DNA of 37,016 bases from positions 1 to 37,016 of the forward strand of contig JACZXW010000016.1 in NCBI GenBank assembly GCA_022571415.1, in the 5' to 3' direction. A program made the position numbers and the translations under genes. This DNA comes from Pseudomonadota bacterium. Lineage in GTDB: Bacteria > Pseudomonadota > Gammaproteobacteria > Pseudomonadales > Azotimanducaceae. The first letter of the stretch is position 1. Every line of letters begins with the position of its first letter. Below are positions 1 to 7,860 of this stretch, piece by piece. Below the pieces are notes generated by a model. That model saw only the letters and a program-made list of their open reading frames with translations, was not told the DNA's origin and did no database searches.

Positions 1-540
1 GAACAAGCGAGAAGGGGAGTTCAAATCGTTTCTACGGTCGCGGATGCTTCGTTTTTTATGTCAACAGGCCGATTGTACAAGGGAGCTACGCCACAGAGTT
101 TTGCCAGGGATAAGCTGGGGTACAAAGTACGTGAAGGTCGAGAAATTACAATCGGGGGTATGCCTGCATACATCGGTATAGCCGACCGGGCAGATTCGCC
201 TTTTGGCCCGCGACCGGTTCGTTTTGCGATCATATTCGACCCGCGTAAACGTCTTGCCTATATCCTCCAGGGTTCAGGCAAACACGACCTTCGGAATATC
301 GCAAATGATAGAGATTTTATCGCAACCATATTCAGCTTTGATCGCATGAATCGCGATGATTTCAAGATTGCCAAAGCGCCCAGGGTGCAGGTTGTTCGCG
401 CCGAGGAAGGTACCACCATGGAAGCGCTGGCTGCTCAATCGCCCATTACCAATTATGCACTGGACAAACTTCGCGTCATCAACGGGCTGTATCCCGACGG
501 GCAACCTGAACCGGGTCAGCTAATCAAGATTATTGACTGA
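1..540 (+). CDS. M48-family zinc metalloprotease, C-terminal part (partial)
   Basis: The reading frame is open from the first base, so the N-terminus and the HExxH zinc site lie outside the window. The visible 179 residues match the C-terminal portion of large exported M48 peptidases (BepA/LoiP-like Zn-dependent proteases). They contain a region ending in FIATIFSF, then a short LysM-like tail with EEGTTMEALAAQSPITNYA and a final LRVINGLYP...PGQLIKIID. In this family the tail is thought to help binding near the cell wall. ATG at 58 is an internal Met, not the start. The next gene is on the opposite strand and ends 7 bases away, so the two converge. The assignment rests only on the tail, because the catalytic motif cannot be checked here. 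Confidence 0.7.
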   Translation, partial: EQARRGVQIVSTVADASFFMSTGRLYKGATPQSFARDKLGYKVREGREITIGGMPAYIGIADRADSPFGPRPVRFAIIFDPRKRLAYILQGSGKHDLRNIANDRDFIATIFSFDRMNRDDFKIAKAPRVQVVRAEEGTTMEALAAQSPITNYALDKLRVINGLYPDGQPEPGQLIKIID

Positions 541-547
541 AACATAT

Positions 548-1480
548 TCAAAGACCGGTAATTTTAGCGAGCTGCTCGAGGGAGGCTATCTGGCTATCGT
601 TGCTGACACCCGGGATTCTTCCTCTTGCAATCAGGTAATTTAATCCGAGAGTTTCCTCGTATTCCGATATTTTATCGCTGACATAGTTGATATCTCCGAC
701 AATAGCCCAATCGTCCACATTGGTTGCTTGTTTCCGCATTCGATGGGCAGCTTCCTTTTTCAGATTTTCCCGAACAGCCGAAACTAATTGTTTGTGTTCA
801 CTGATAAACAGGGTACGCATAACGGGCGTGGTGTCTATTTCACTATGACCGGCACGTTCTGAATGTTCCTTGTGCAGAGAATAATTTTCCTGAAGCGACG
901 CCATGGTTTCGACAGGAGATGCAATATAGGGTAATCCAAGTGTTCCCGCCTGCTTGATTGCCAGTGGTCCAAAGGCCGCAACCCAGATCGGGGGGTGAGG
1001 TTTTTGCACCGGCAATGGTGCCAGGTATACAGGCGTTCCATCGCCATCTTCTGCCACCGGTTTGCCCTGCCAGGCTGCAATCATTATTTCCAGGTTTGCC
1101 TTGAAGCGTTTCCGTTTGTCCTTAATGGGAACATCGAAGACGGTGTACATGGTGTCCTGAAATCCACGACCCACACCCAGTATGACCCTGCCGTTCGATA
1201 GGCGATCGAGAACTGCAACTTCCTCCGCTGCCTGGATAGGATGCCGGATAGGAAGGAGGTATGAGGTTGAACCCAATCTGATTTTACTGGTACGAGCGGA
1301 GACAGCTGCCAGTAGCATCAGAGGTGAGGGGATCGAGGTATCCCCGCCAAAGTGGCTCTCTGGTAACCAGAAAGAATCGAATCCAATTTTCTCGGCGATT
1401 TCTCCCTGTCCTGCCAGTTCGGCAGCTACTCCACCGGTACCGAACATCCAAGCGGTTACCGCGACTTTTGTCTTTGCCAT
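548..1480 (-). CDS. LLM-class flavin-dependent oxidoreductase (luciferase-like)
   Basis: A complete 310-residue member of the bacterial luciferase-like monooxygenase superfamily, a TIM-barrel that uses reduced FMN or F420. Family hallmarks are visible: an N-terminal strand leading to EKIGFDSFWLPESHF, the segment PSPLMLLAAVSARTSKIRLG, the RHPIQAAEEVAVLDRLSNGR motif and GVGRGFQ. Substrate cannot be read from the sequence. Subgroups act on alkanes, aldehydes, alkanesulfonates or F420-linked substrates. It starts 55 bases from the divergently oriented thiolase-like gene, so the two may share a control region. ATG at 1480 is the natural start because the barrel's first strand follows at once; no strong ribosome binding site is visible. 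Confidence 0.85.
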   Translation of the reverse strand: MAKTKVAVTAWMFGTGGVAAELAGQGEIAEKIGFDSFWLPESHFGGDTSIPSPLMLLAAVSARTSKIRLGSTSYLLPIRHPIQAAEEVAVLDRLSNGRVILGVGRGFQDTMYTVFDVPIKDKRKRFKANLEIMIAAWQGKPVAEDGDGTPVYLAPLPVQKPHPPIWVAAFGPLAIKQAGTLGLPYIASPVETMASLQENYSLHKEHSERAGHSEIDTTPVMRTLFISEHKQLVSAVRENLKKEAAHRMRKQATNVDDWAIVGDINYVSDKISEYEETLGLNYLIARGRIPGVSNDSQIASLEQLAKITGL

Positions 1481-1535
1481 ACACTAAGCAGAACATAAAT
1501 AGGCTCGCCTGAAAACAACTGTTGTCTGTGGCAGA

Positions 1536-3032
1536 ATGCCAACAGGCAAAAATTTTGGAGCGCAGTATTTGAATCCAAATACACCGGTCATAATCGGCGT
1601 TTCCCAGTTGCAGCAACGAACGACGGATCCCCAGTTCAGTGATGAACCAGTCGATATGATGATCAATGCTGTCAGGGCTGCGGCGGCCGACGCCGGGAAC
1701 GAAAAGATGCTGGGCGGCATTGAGTCGGTCCGAGTGATACGCGGCTTGTGGCGCTACCAGCAACCGGCCGGATATGTCGCCCAGCAGATTGGATCACCGG
1801 GTGCTGAAACCTTTGGCACACCGTTCGGAGGCAATTCGGTACAGGCGGTGGTGAATTTAACGGCAGGGGAGATTCTTGAAGGGAAGAAGTCCCTGGTCGT
1901 CATCACCGGAGCTGAAAACGGCAACACCCTGGTCAAGGCGAAAAAAGCCGGGATTAAACTCTCCTACAAGGACACTCCCGGTGCCTATGATCGGATGCTG
2001 GCTAAGGAAGAACCCATGGCCAGTGAAGCTGAGATGGCTCGAGGCATCCGGACGGCGATCCAGGTATATCCCATCATTGAAAATGCGATCCGTTATCAGG
2101 CTGGAGAATCCATTGATCAGCATCTGATCCGAATATCGGAGTTGTGGGCCGGCTTCAGCCGTGTTGCGGTGAATAATCCTGGCGCGTGGATTCGTGAACC
2201 CGTGGATGCAAAAACCATTCGCACCGTTTCGGCAAAAAATAGAATGGTGAGTTTCCCGTATCCCAAGCTGATGAATTCAAACAATGCCGTGGACATGGCG
2301 TCTGCATTGATCATGTGCAGTGTGGAAAAAGCGAAGTCCCTGCAGATTCCCAGTTCCAAGTGGGTTTATCCATGGTGTGGCACCGATGCGCATGATCATT
2401 ATCTGCTGTCGGCAAGGGATAACCTCTACTCGTCTCCAGCCATTCGCCTGGCTGGCAGAAGAGCCATGGAGCTGGTGAATCTGACTGGCCCCGATCTGGA
2501 TTATGTTGATGTCTATAGCTGCTTCCCGTCCGCCGTGCAGGTAGCAGCAAGCGAACTGGGGCTGTCTCAGGAAAAACCGCTGACGGTTACAGGCGGTCTG
2601 ACTTTTGGCGGTGGGCCACTTAACAATTATGTGATGCACAGCATTGCAAGAATGGTTGAGCTCAATCGGGAAAACCCCGGTAAGGTAGGGATGATTACTG
2701 CCAATGGCGGTTACCTGACAAAACACGCTTTCGGTATCTATTGTGCAGAGCCGCCTGAGAAGGATTACCAGCATGCTGACCTGCAGGCCGAAGTCGATGC
2801 GACGCCTTCGAGGCAGTGGTTGGTGGATTATGACGGTGAAGTCGTCATTGAGTCCTATACAGTGATGTACGGTCCCGATGGCGCCATGACGGGACATATC
2901 GCTTGCCTCACCGCTGAAGGCAAGCGTACCTGGGCGAATACAGAGGATCAGGAGCTTGCCGGAGAGATGACCCAATCTGAATTTTGTGGTCGAAGGGCCC
3001 GGATTAACGGGGCGGGTGTGCTGAGCATCTGA
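1536..3032 (+). CDS. thiolase-like protein type 1 (TLP1), acetyl-CoA acetyltransferase-like
   Basis: 498 residues with a thiolase fold. Conserved stretches include NTPVIIGVSQ at the N-terminus, VVNLTAGEILEGKKS, GGLTFGGGPLNNYV and NGGYLTKHAFG. The position that normally carries the nucleophilic cysteine (CxSG in classical thiolases) reads FGGNSVQA here, with no cysteine. The last 80 or so residues (from about 415, around VDYDGEVVIESYTVMYG) resemble the added C-terminal domain of mycobacterial thiolase-like protein 1. Both points argue for a TLP1-type CoA-binding protein rather than a normal degradative thiolase; its reaction is unknown to me. The start is either ATG 1536 or a TTG at 1569 preceded by TTTGGAG. 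The deacetylase follows 8 bases later, a probable operon. Confidence 0.8.
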   Translation: MPTGKNFGAQYLNPNTPVIIGVSQLQQRTTDPQFSDEPVDMMINAVRAAAADAGNEKMLGGIESVRVIRGLWRYQQPAGYVAQQIGSPGAETFGTPFGGNSVQAVVNLTAGEILEGKKSLVVITGAENGNTLVKAKKAGIKLSYKDTPGAYDRMLAKEEPMASEAEMARGIRTAIQVYPIIENAIRYQAGESIDQHLIRISELWAGFSRVAVNNPGAWIREPVDAKTIRTVSAKNRMVSFPYPKLMNSNNAVDMASALIMCSVEKAKSLQIPSSKWVYPWCGTDAHDHYLLSARDNLYSSPAIRLAGRRAMELVNLTGPDLDYVDVYSCFPSAVQVAASELGLSQEKPLTVTGGLTFGGGPLNNYVMHSIARMVELNRENPGKVGMITANGGYLTKHAFGIYCAEPPEKDYQHADLQAEVDATPSRQWLVDYDGEVVIESYTVMYGPDGAMTGHIACLTAEGKRTWANTEDQELAGEMTQSEFCGRRARINGAGVLSI

Positions 3033-3040
3033 TAAAGACC

Positions 3041-3916
3041 ATGAATGCGTTCCTAAAAAAGATGGGATATTCGGAGGACGACCGGGTCCTCATTACACAT
3101 ATCGATGATATGGGATTCTGCCATGCGGCCAATATGGCAGCGTTCGAATGCCTGGATTCGAACGCTGCCAGCTGTGGTTCAGTCATTGTCAATGCTCCGT
3201 GGTTTCTGGAGACCGCAGAAATCTGCAGACACGGCCCACAATATGACATCGGTGTGCACCTGACGCTCACCTGTGAATACCCGGTTTTTCGCTGGCCAGC
3301 ACTCAGTTCGAGAGATTCGGATTCGGGGCTGGTGGATGCACAGGGATACCTCTGGCACACGCGGGAAGATGCCATACGGCACGTAAAAGAAGACGCGGCG
3401 GAAGCGGAGATGCGCCAACAAATTGACCGGGCACTCGAGGCTGGTATTGATGTCACGCACATTGATACCCATATGGGTTCAGTCGTGCACCCAAAATTTT
3501 TACGCATCTATCTGAAACTGGCGGATGAGTATGGCGTGCCGGCGTTCCTTCCCAACATTACCCGGCAGCGGCTGGAACAATTGAAGGAAGATGAGTTGGC
3601 GAACGAATATCTTGATGTGCTTGAAAAAGTCGACTCAGATACGGTTCCGACACTCGATGAAATCATCATTGATACCCTGATAGATCTTGACGACAAGAAA
3701 GCTTTCTACCGCGATCTGATCGATGGCATCAAGCCAGGTCTGACTCATCTGTTATTCCATCCGGCGAAACAGGGTGATGAACTCAACGCAATCGCCGACA
3801 CCTACGCCTCAAGAAATGCAGACTATGTGGCATTCAGTGATCCTGAGTTAAAAGCATATATAGACAAGGCGGGGATCAAGCATATCGGCTACCGGGAATT
3901 GAGATCCCACCTTTAA
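3041..3916 (+). CDS. ChbG/YdjC-family carbohydrate deacetylase
   Basis: 291 residues with the YdjC/ChbG deacetylase fold. The metal-site motifs are visible: LITHIDDMGF near residue 20-29, DIGVHLTLT around 69-77 and DVTHIDTHMG around 137-146. Characterised members remove acetyl groups from chito-oligosaccharides or related sugars using a divalent metal. In this lineage close relatives are usually just called polysaccharide deacetylases and sit beside lipid or aromatic catabolism genes, so the substrate is open. It follows the thiolase-like gene by 8 bases and is likely translated from the same message. The protein has no signal peptide and should be cytoplasmic. Confidence 0.85.
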   Translation: MNAFLKKMGYSEDDRVLITHIDDMGFCHAANMAAFECLDSNAASCGSVIVNAPWFLETAEICRHGPQYDIGVHLTLTCEYPVFRWPALSSRDSDSGLVDAQGYLWHTREDAIRHVKEDAAEAEMRQQIDRALEAGIDVTHIDTHMGSVVHPKFLRIYLKLADEYGVPAFLPNITRQRLEQLKEDELANEYLDVLEKVDSDTVPTLDEIIIDTLIDLDDKKAFYRDLIDGIKPGLTHLLFHPAKQGDELNAIADTYASRNADYVAFSDPELKAYIDKAGIKHIGYRELRSHL

Positions 3917-3925
3917 GTAGGCCCC

Positions 3926-4077
3926 ATGAAAGTCTGTTTCGTTTTCCTGTTTTTTCACTATCGGTGCTGGTTTCTGCCGCCGGAATTGTTATGCGCCCGG
4001 TGATGGTGGGCGGGCAGCCCATGACACAAGGAGAGAAGCCTGCGGCGAATCCAAAGGCTTTTTATCGCATCCCTTGA
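3926..4077 (+). pseudogene. possible small secreted peptide gene with a one-base frameshift
   Basis: ATG at 3926 opens a very hydrophobic start (MKVCFVFLFF). The frame runs into a T6 tract at 3950-3955 and then reads out of register to an early stop near 4003. If one T is added in the tract, the reading becomes a signal-peptide-like core (SLSVLVSAAG) followed by a polar tail rich in Pro and Gly, ending at TGA 4075-4077, about 50 residues. I do not recognise the product. The change may be a sequencing error, a true mutation or a phase-variable tract. The signal is short, and chance is a real alternative. Confidence 0.25.
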
Positions 4078-4131
4078 TGGCCATCGTAACCGTATCGTTT
4101 GCGGATCCGTGAGAAAGAATCGAGCGCTCTG

Positions 4132-5529
4132 TTACACCCTGCGAACCCTGAAAATTCTGCCCTTGATTTTATCCTGTACCAGCTTGCGCATCGCGGATTT
4201 CGCAACGCTCTGATCCACTGCGACATAGGTCCATTGATCAAATACCTGGATCTTCCCGACCTGCTTGCCTGTAATCCCGTTTTCTCCGGTCAGCGCCCCG
4301 AGTATGTCGCCGGGTCTCACTTTTTGCTTTTTACCTCCATCAATTTGCAGTGTGGTCATCGCGGCGACTTCAGGCTGCGAAGCAACGTGAACCGGGGAAG
4401 GCAAGGTTTTCTTTTCGATCAAATCACCAAAGTGATCTTCCAGCAGAGCGACCTTGTAACCATCGTTTTCAGTGTAGAGAGATATTGCCAGACCTGATTT
4501 TCCCGCGCGACCGGTGCGACCAATTCTGTGGGTGTGAACGTTCGGGTCCTGGCCCAATTGATAGTTTATGACAAGATCAAGATCGATGATATCCAGACCA
4601 CGGGCAGCAACATCTGTGGCCACCAGGATCGACAAGCTTTTATTGGCGAACTTGATTAAGGTTCGATCCCTGTCACGCTGCTCGAGATCTCCATGCAGAG
4701 CCATGACACTAAAGCCTTTTTTTCCTAAAGCATCGGACACAGATTGCGTCTGCACTTTCGTATTACAAAAGATCAGGGTGGATCGCGATGAATACTGGGC
4801 CAGGAGTGTGCACAGTGTTTCAATTCGTCTTTTTTTACTGTCAACCTTGTAGAAGTGTTGGGTAATACTGAGTCGGTCCACATTCTCGGCCACTTTCACC
4901 GTCACCGGGTCTCTCATGATGTCGGCTGATATAGACCTGATCTTGTCAGGAAATGTCGCGCTGAACAGTAACGTCTGACGGTTTCGGGGTACCTTTTTAA
5001 CGATCGCTTGCAGTACATCCTGAAAACCCATGTCCAGCATCCTGTCTGCCTCATCCAGGACGAGGCTAGTCAAATGATCAAGGGACAACAGGTTTTTCCG
5101 GAGGAGGTCATTAATTCGACCCGGTGTGCCCACAACAATGTGAGCACCGTGTTGCAAAGACCCAATCTGTGGGCCGAGAGGTACGCCGCCGCAGAGTGTC
5201 AGCACCTTGATGTTGTGAATTGCTCGTCCAAGCCTGCGGATTTCTGTTGCCACCTGGTCAGCCAATTCCCGCGTCGGGCAAAGGACGAGCGATTGTATGC
5301 GAAACTGTTTGACCTTCAGCCTGGAGAGCAGACCCAGCCCAAACGCCGCGGTTTTACCCGAGCCCGTTTTGGCATGACCGATCACATCCCTGCCCGACAA
5401 GATGTGAGGCAGACTTTCTGCCTGAATAGGCGTCATGGTTTTGTAGTTCAATGTGCCGAGGTTGGTTAAAAGATCGGCGGACAGGGACAAAGATGAAAAA
5501 GACAATGATGATAAGGGGACCTGGCTCAA
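4132..5529 (-). CDS. dbpA: ATP-dependent RNA helicase DbpA
   Basis: 465 residues, the usual size for DbpA. The DEAD-box core is complete: Q-motif region with MTPIQAESLP, motif I AKTGSGKTAAFG, PTRELADQ, DEADRMLD, SAT, DLEQRDRDRTL, ATDVAARGLDI and HRIGRTGRAG. The C-terminal 70 residues (DGGKKQKVRPGDILGALTG onward) form the DbpA-specific RRM that binds hairpin 92 of 23S rRNA and directs the helicase to 50S subunit assembly. The first codon appears to be TTG at 5529; no in-frame ATG or GTG lies between it and the conserved core. A good promoter-like pair sits about 50 bases upstream. The coding strand is opposite to the preceding deacetylase. Confidence 0.95.
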   Translation of the reverse strand: MSQVPLSSLSFSSLSLSADLLTNLGTLNYKTMTPIQAESLPHILSGRDVIGHAKTGSGKTAAFGLGLLSRLKVKQFRIQSLVLCPTRELADQVATEIRRLGRAIHNIKVLTLCGGVPLGPQIGSLQHGAHIVVGTPGRINDLLRKNLLSLDHLTSLVLDEADRMLDMGFQDVLQAIVKKVPRNRQTLLFSATFPDKIRSISADIMRDPVTVKVAENVDRLSITQHFYKVDSKKRRIETLCTLLAQYSSRSTLIFCNTKVQTQSVSDALGKKGFSVMALHGDLEQRDRDRTLIKFANKSLSILVATDVAARGLDIIDLDLVINYQLGQDPNVHTHRIGRTGRAGKSGLAISLYTENDGYKVALLEDHFGDLIEKKTLPSPVHVASQPEVAAMTTLQIDGGKKQKVRPGDILGALTGENGITGKQVGKIQVFDQWTYVAVDQSVAKSAMRKLVQDKIKGRIFRVRRV

Positions 5530-5577
5530 TGTTTTACGCCCACTCGCAATGACAGCAACAATCCGGATAGAGGCCGT

Positions 5578-5605
5578 ATCTTACAGCCAGATAAACATTT
5601 GTTAA
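5578..5605 (-). promoter_or_regulatory. candidate sigma-70 promoter of dbpA
   Basis: Read on the minus strand, TTAACA (5605-5600) is followed after 16 bases by TAAGAT (5583-5578). Both hexamers are close to consensus, and the site lies about 50 bases upstream of the TTG start of dbpA. The expected message would have a leader of roughly 40 bases. Confidence 0.45.
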
Positions 5606-5730
5606 GGAATTTCACAGTGAGGCAGTGCATGTCTGAATCCTGAGCAGAGGTTCCCGGCATCAGTGGCCGGATGCTCAAGACCAGACAGGTCCAGCGGATA
5701 TACAAGGCGGCTGTGGTCAATCTGATGCGG

Positions 5731-6561
5731 CTAGAAAGGTTTGTCACCAGCCAGGCTGATACGGTACAACAGTCGTTTCTGTCCTTGGTAGTCATTGAGC
5801 GGGTAGTGCTGGCAGGCGCGGTTATCCCAGAAGGCGAGGCTGCCTGCCTGCCACTGGAAGCGACAGCAGTGCTCCGGTTGTGATTGAACAGTAAACAGGT
5901 AGTCGAGAAGACCTTCGCTTTCGCCGCGGGTCATCCCGCTGAATCGAGTCGTGTGAGCAGGATTGACGTAGAGTAATTTTTTTGAAGTTTCCGGGTGAGT
6001 GCGGACGACGGGATGAATCGCCCTGAGTTTTTTTTGCACAGAGTCCCCCAGGCGATGAATTCTGCTCTGCGTGATCAAGTATTTATCAGCGTCGTTTACT
6101 GCGCTAAGGGTGGAGAGGAAGCTTTGCATACCCTTTGTGAGTTGCTGATATGCCAGGTACATGTTAGCGAACAATGTATCTCCGCCTGACTCAGGAATTT
6201 CCGCGGCATAGAGCATTGCCCCCATTGAGGGTGACTCGAGGTAGGCTGTATCAGAATGCCATACGCCGCCGAAATTCTCTGCTTCGCCGGGGAGTTTAAG
6301 AACTTCTATTATTTCCGGAAATCCATCGAGCCCGTTGACAAACGGGTAGGGTACGGGCTTACCAAATTGAATTGCCGCTTGCTGCAACTGACTGGATGTG
6401 AGTGATTGATCTCTGAAAAAAACCACAAGGAAAAGTATCAACGCCTCATGGATTTCATCGATGACATCGGTTAAGAGGGTATTCGCGAGGTCGACCCCAG
6501 TGATCTCGGCACCGATGTTCGGAGACAGCGGTTTAACTTTGATATGGATGAAATTTTTCAT
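5731..6561 (-). CDS. TauD/TfdA-family Fe(II)/2-oxoglutarate dioxygenase
   Basis: 276 residues, normal for the TauD/TfdA family. The iron ligands are clear: H102 and D104 in WHSDTAY and the distal H252 in RACQHYPLNDYQG. R263 or R267 in KRLLYRIS is expected to hold 2-oxoglutarate. Family members hydroxylate taurine, 2,4-D, sulfate esters or other small acids, releasing CO2 and succinate; the substrate here cannot be told. It lies 30 bases downstream of the MerC-domain gene on the same strand and is probably cotranscribed. ATG 6561 gives the usual N-terminal segment leading to GAEITGVDL. Confidence 0.9.
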   Translation of the reverse strand: MKNFIHIKVKPLSPNIGAEITGVDLANTLLTDVIDEIHEALILFLVVFFRDQSLTSSQLQQAAIQFGKPVPYPFVNGLDGFPEIIEVLKLPGEAENFGGVWHSDTAYLESPSMGAMLYAAEIPESGGDTLFANMYLAYQQLTKGMQSFLSTLSAVNDADKYLITQSRIHRLGDSVQKKLRAIHPVVRTHPETSKKLLYVNPAHTTRFSGMTRGESEGLLDYLFTVQSQPEHCCRFQWQAGSLAFWDNRACQHYPLNDYQGQKRLLYRISLAGDKPF

Positions 6562-6591
6562 TGGGCTGTGTGCTTGTGCCCGATAATTGCA

Positions 6592-7011
6592 TCACGAGTC
6601 GTGTTGGCAGTCTTGTTTACGGCAACATCGGTAGTTTTGGATATGTGCCGATGCCAGGATCAGGCCACCAATTGTAGTGGCAATTCGTTCACCCAGAAAA
6701 CCGAAAAGTTCGTGCCCTATGACGGCCGTTATCGTCAGGGTCAGTAACCCGACTGCGCCCAGTGTGATTGTAGTGCCGTCTTTGTGCTTGTGGCAGCCCA
6801 CCGTCAGGGCAATAAGGCTGGTGGGTAAAATCAAACCGAGCATGATCAGGTGAAAATACTGTTCGTCCAGGAGACTGCCCTGGACGATCGGAAACAAGGT
6901 CACCAACATGGGTAAGACCAGGCAATGCGCCATGCAGGTGCCAGACAGGAAGACAGCGACACTGTCCAGGTTTCTGGTTTTTGACGCTTCGATAAGTATG
7001 GGGTCACTCAT
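6592..7011 (-). CDS. MerC-domain inner-membrane protein
   Basis: 139 residues with four predicted membrane segments (about 17-40, 50-70, 80-100 and 105-125). C26 and C30 (GTCMAHC) lie in the first segment and a Cys/His-rich tail follows (HIQNYRCCRKQDCQHDS). MerC proteins of mercury operons carry Hg(II) across the inner membrane through paired cysteines. Chromosomal MerC-domain proteins without merA or merR, as here, may handle other metals. The tail with three cysteines and histidines suggests metal binding. It heads a two-gene unit with the dioxygenase and is divergent from the DUF47-PiT pair. An inverted repeat lies in the shared region. Confidence 0.8.
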   Translation of the reverse strand: MSDPILIEASKTRNLDSVAVFLSGTCMAHCLVLPMLVTLFPIVQGSLLDEQYFHLIMLGLILPTSLIALTVGCHKHKDGTTITLGAVGLLTLTITAVIGHELFGFLGERIATTIGGLILASAHIQNYRCCRKQDCQHDS

Positions 7012-7063
7012 AGGGGCGCCATTTATACCACAACCTGTGCGGGAGTCCTACCCGGAAGTAACT

Positions 7064-7081
7064 TTTCCCAGTTTTGGGAAA
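7064..7081. repeat. perfect inverted repeat between divergent genes
   Basis: TTTCCCA (7064-7070) and TGGGAAA (7075-7081) are perfectly complementary arms separated by GTTT. The site lies in the roughly 135-base region between the divergent MerC-domain gene and the DUF47-PiT pair and ends 28 bases before a TATAAT box. It is a candidate operator; the protein that would bind it is unknown. Confidence 0.35.
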
Positions 7082-7109
7082 TTTAGGTTTTAACCGCCGG
7101 AAACTTCCT

Positions 7110-7115
7110 TATAAT
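7110..7115 (+). promoter_or_regulatory. candidate -10 box of the DUF47-PiT operon
   Basis: A perfect TATAAT hexamer at 7110-7115, with only a weak -35 match 16-18 bases upstream (TTTTAA/GTTTTA). Because this hexamer overlaps the ATG at 7114, that ATG is unlikely to be the translation start. The message would begin near 7121, which supports a start at 7147 or 7162. Confidence 0.4.
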
Positions 7116-7146
7116 GCCCCGCAATATCCAGCGGATAGGTTATAAA

Positions 7147-7827
7147 ATGCCCCGCAAACCGATGTTCACAAGATTATTTGGCCGCTCACCCATTGCGCCT
7201 CTACAGGATCATATGAAGATCTCCGCAGAGTGTGCCAGGCAGCTGCCATCATATTTTGAATCTGTATTTGCCGATGATTGGAAAGCGGCACATATCAAGA
7301 ACGATAAGATTTGCGCGCTGGAAGAAGAAGCGGACAGGATGAAACGCCGGATTCGCGCCAATTTGCCCAGGGGTTTGTTTCTCCCTGTTTCCCGGTCGGA
7401 TCTGCTGGAACTTTTGCAGATGCAAGACCGAATTCCCAATCGTGCCAAAGACATCGCCGGTATTGTTCTTGGCAGGCGGATGTCTATACCTGAGGAAGTC
7501 CGCTCCCTGTTGGCGGACTTCCTGGAAGTCTCTGTTTCGGCGACTTCCTTTGCCTTAAAAGTACTCGATGAACTGGACGAGTTGGTGGAGTCCGGGTTCA
7601 GCGGACAGGAAATAGACCTGATCGAAAAAATGCTCGTTAATTTAGGTGATGTTGAGCATGAATCGGACGTAAAACAAGTAGAAGTCAGGAGCAAGCTGTT
7701 GTCCATTGAGAGAGATCTCAATCCGGTGGATGTGATGTTTATGTACAGGATTGTCGACTGGATCGGTGACCTGGCAGATGACTCGCAAACCGTTGGAAAC
7801 AGAATGTTGTACCTGATTGCACGTTAA
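7147..7827 (+). CDS. DUF47 / PhoU-like protein (TIGR00153 family), PiT accessory protein
   Basis: About 226 residues from ATG 7147. The family is an all-helical PhoU-like fold that pairs with PiT phosphate transporters and is thought to bind metal and modulate uptake. Family features are FTRLFGRSPIAPLQDHM at the N-terminus and EEADRMKRRIRANLPRGLFLPVSR in the middle. The homologous N-terminus begins near MFTRLF, so starts at 7147 or 7162 fit better than 7114, which overlaps the -10 box. An 11-base repeat of ATGCCCCGCAA surrounds the first two ATGs. The PiT gene follows 33 bases later, a classic operon pair. Confidence 0.88.
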   Translation: MPRKPMFTRLFGRSPIAPLQDHMKISAECARQLPSYFESVFADDWKAAHIKNDKICALEEEADRMKRRIRANLPRGLFLPVSRSDLLELLQMQDRIPNRAKDIAGIVLGRRMSIPEEVRSLLADFLEVSVSATSFALKVLDELDELVESGFSGQEIDLIEKMLVNLGDVEHESDVKQVEVRSKLLSIERDLNPVDVMFMYRIVDWIGDLADDSQTVGNRMLYLIAR

Positions 7828-7860
7828 TAGTAAGGCTTATTAGACAGGGTAAGGGCTCTT

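Noticed and set aside
7114-7146. ATG 7114 as start of the DUF47 gene
   Set aside because: The codon lies within the likely -10 box TATAAT, and homology begins near MFTRLF, after 7147.
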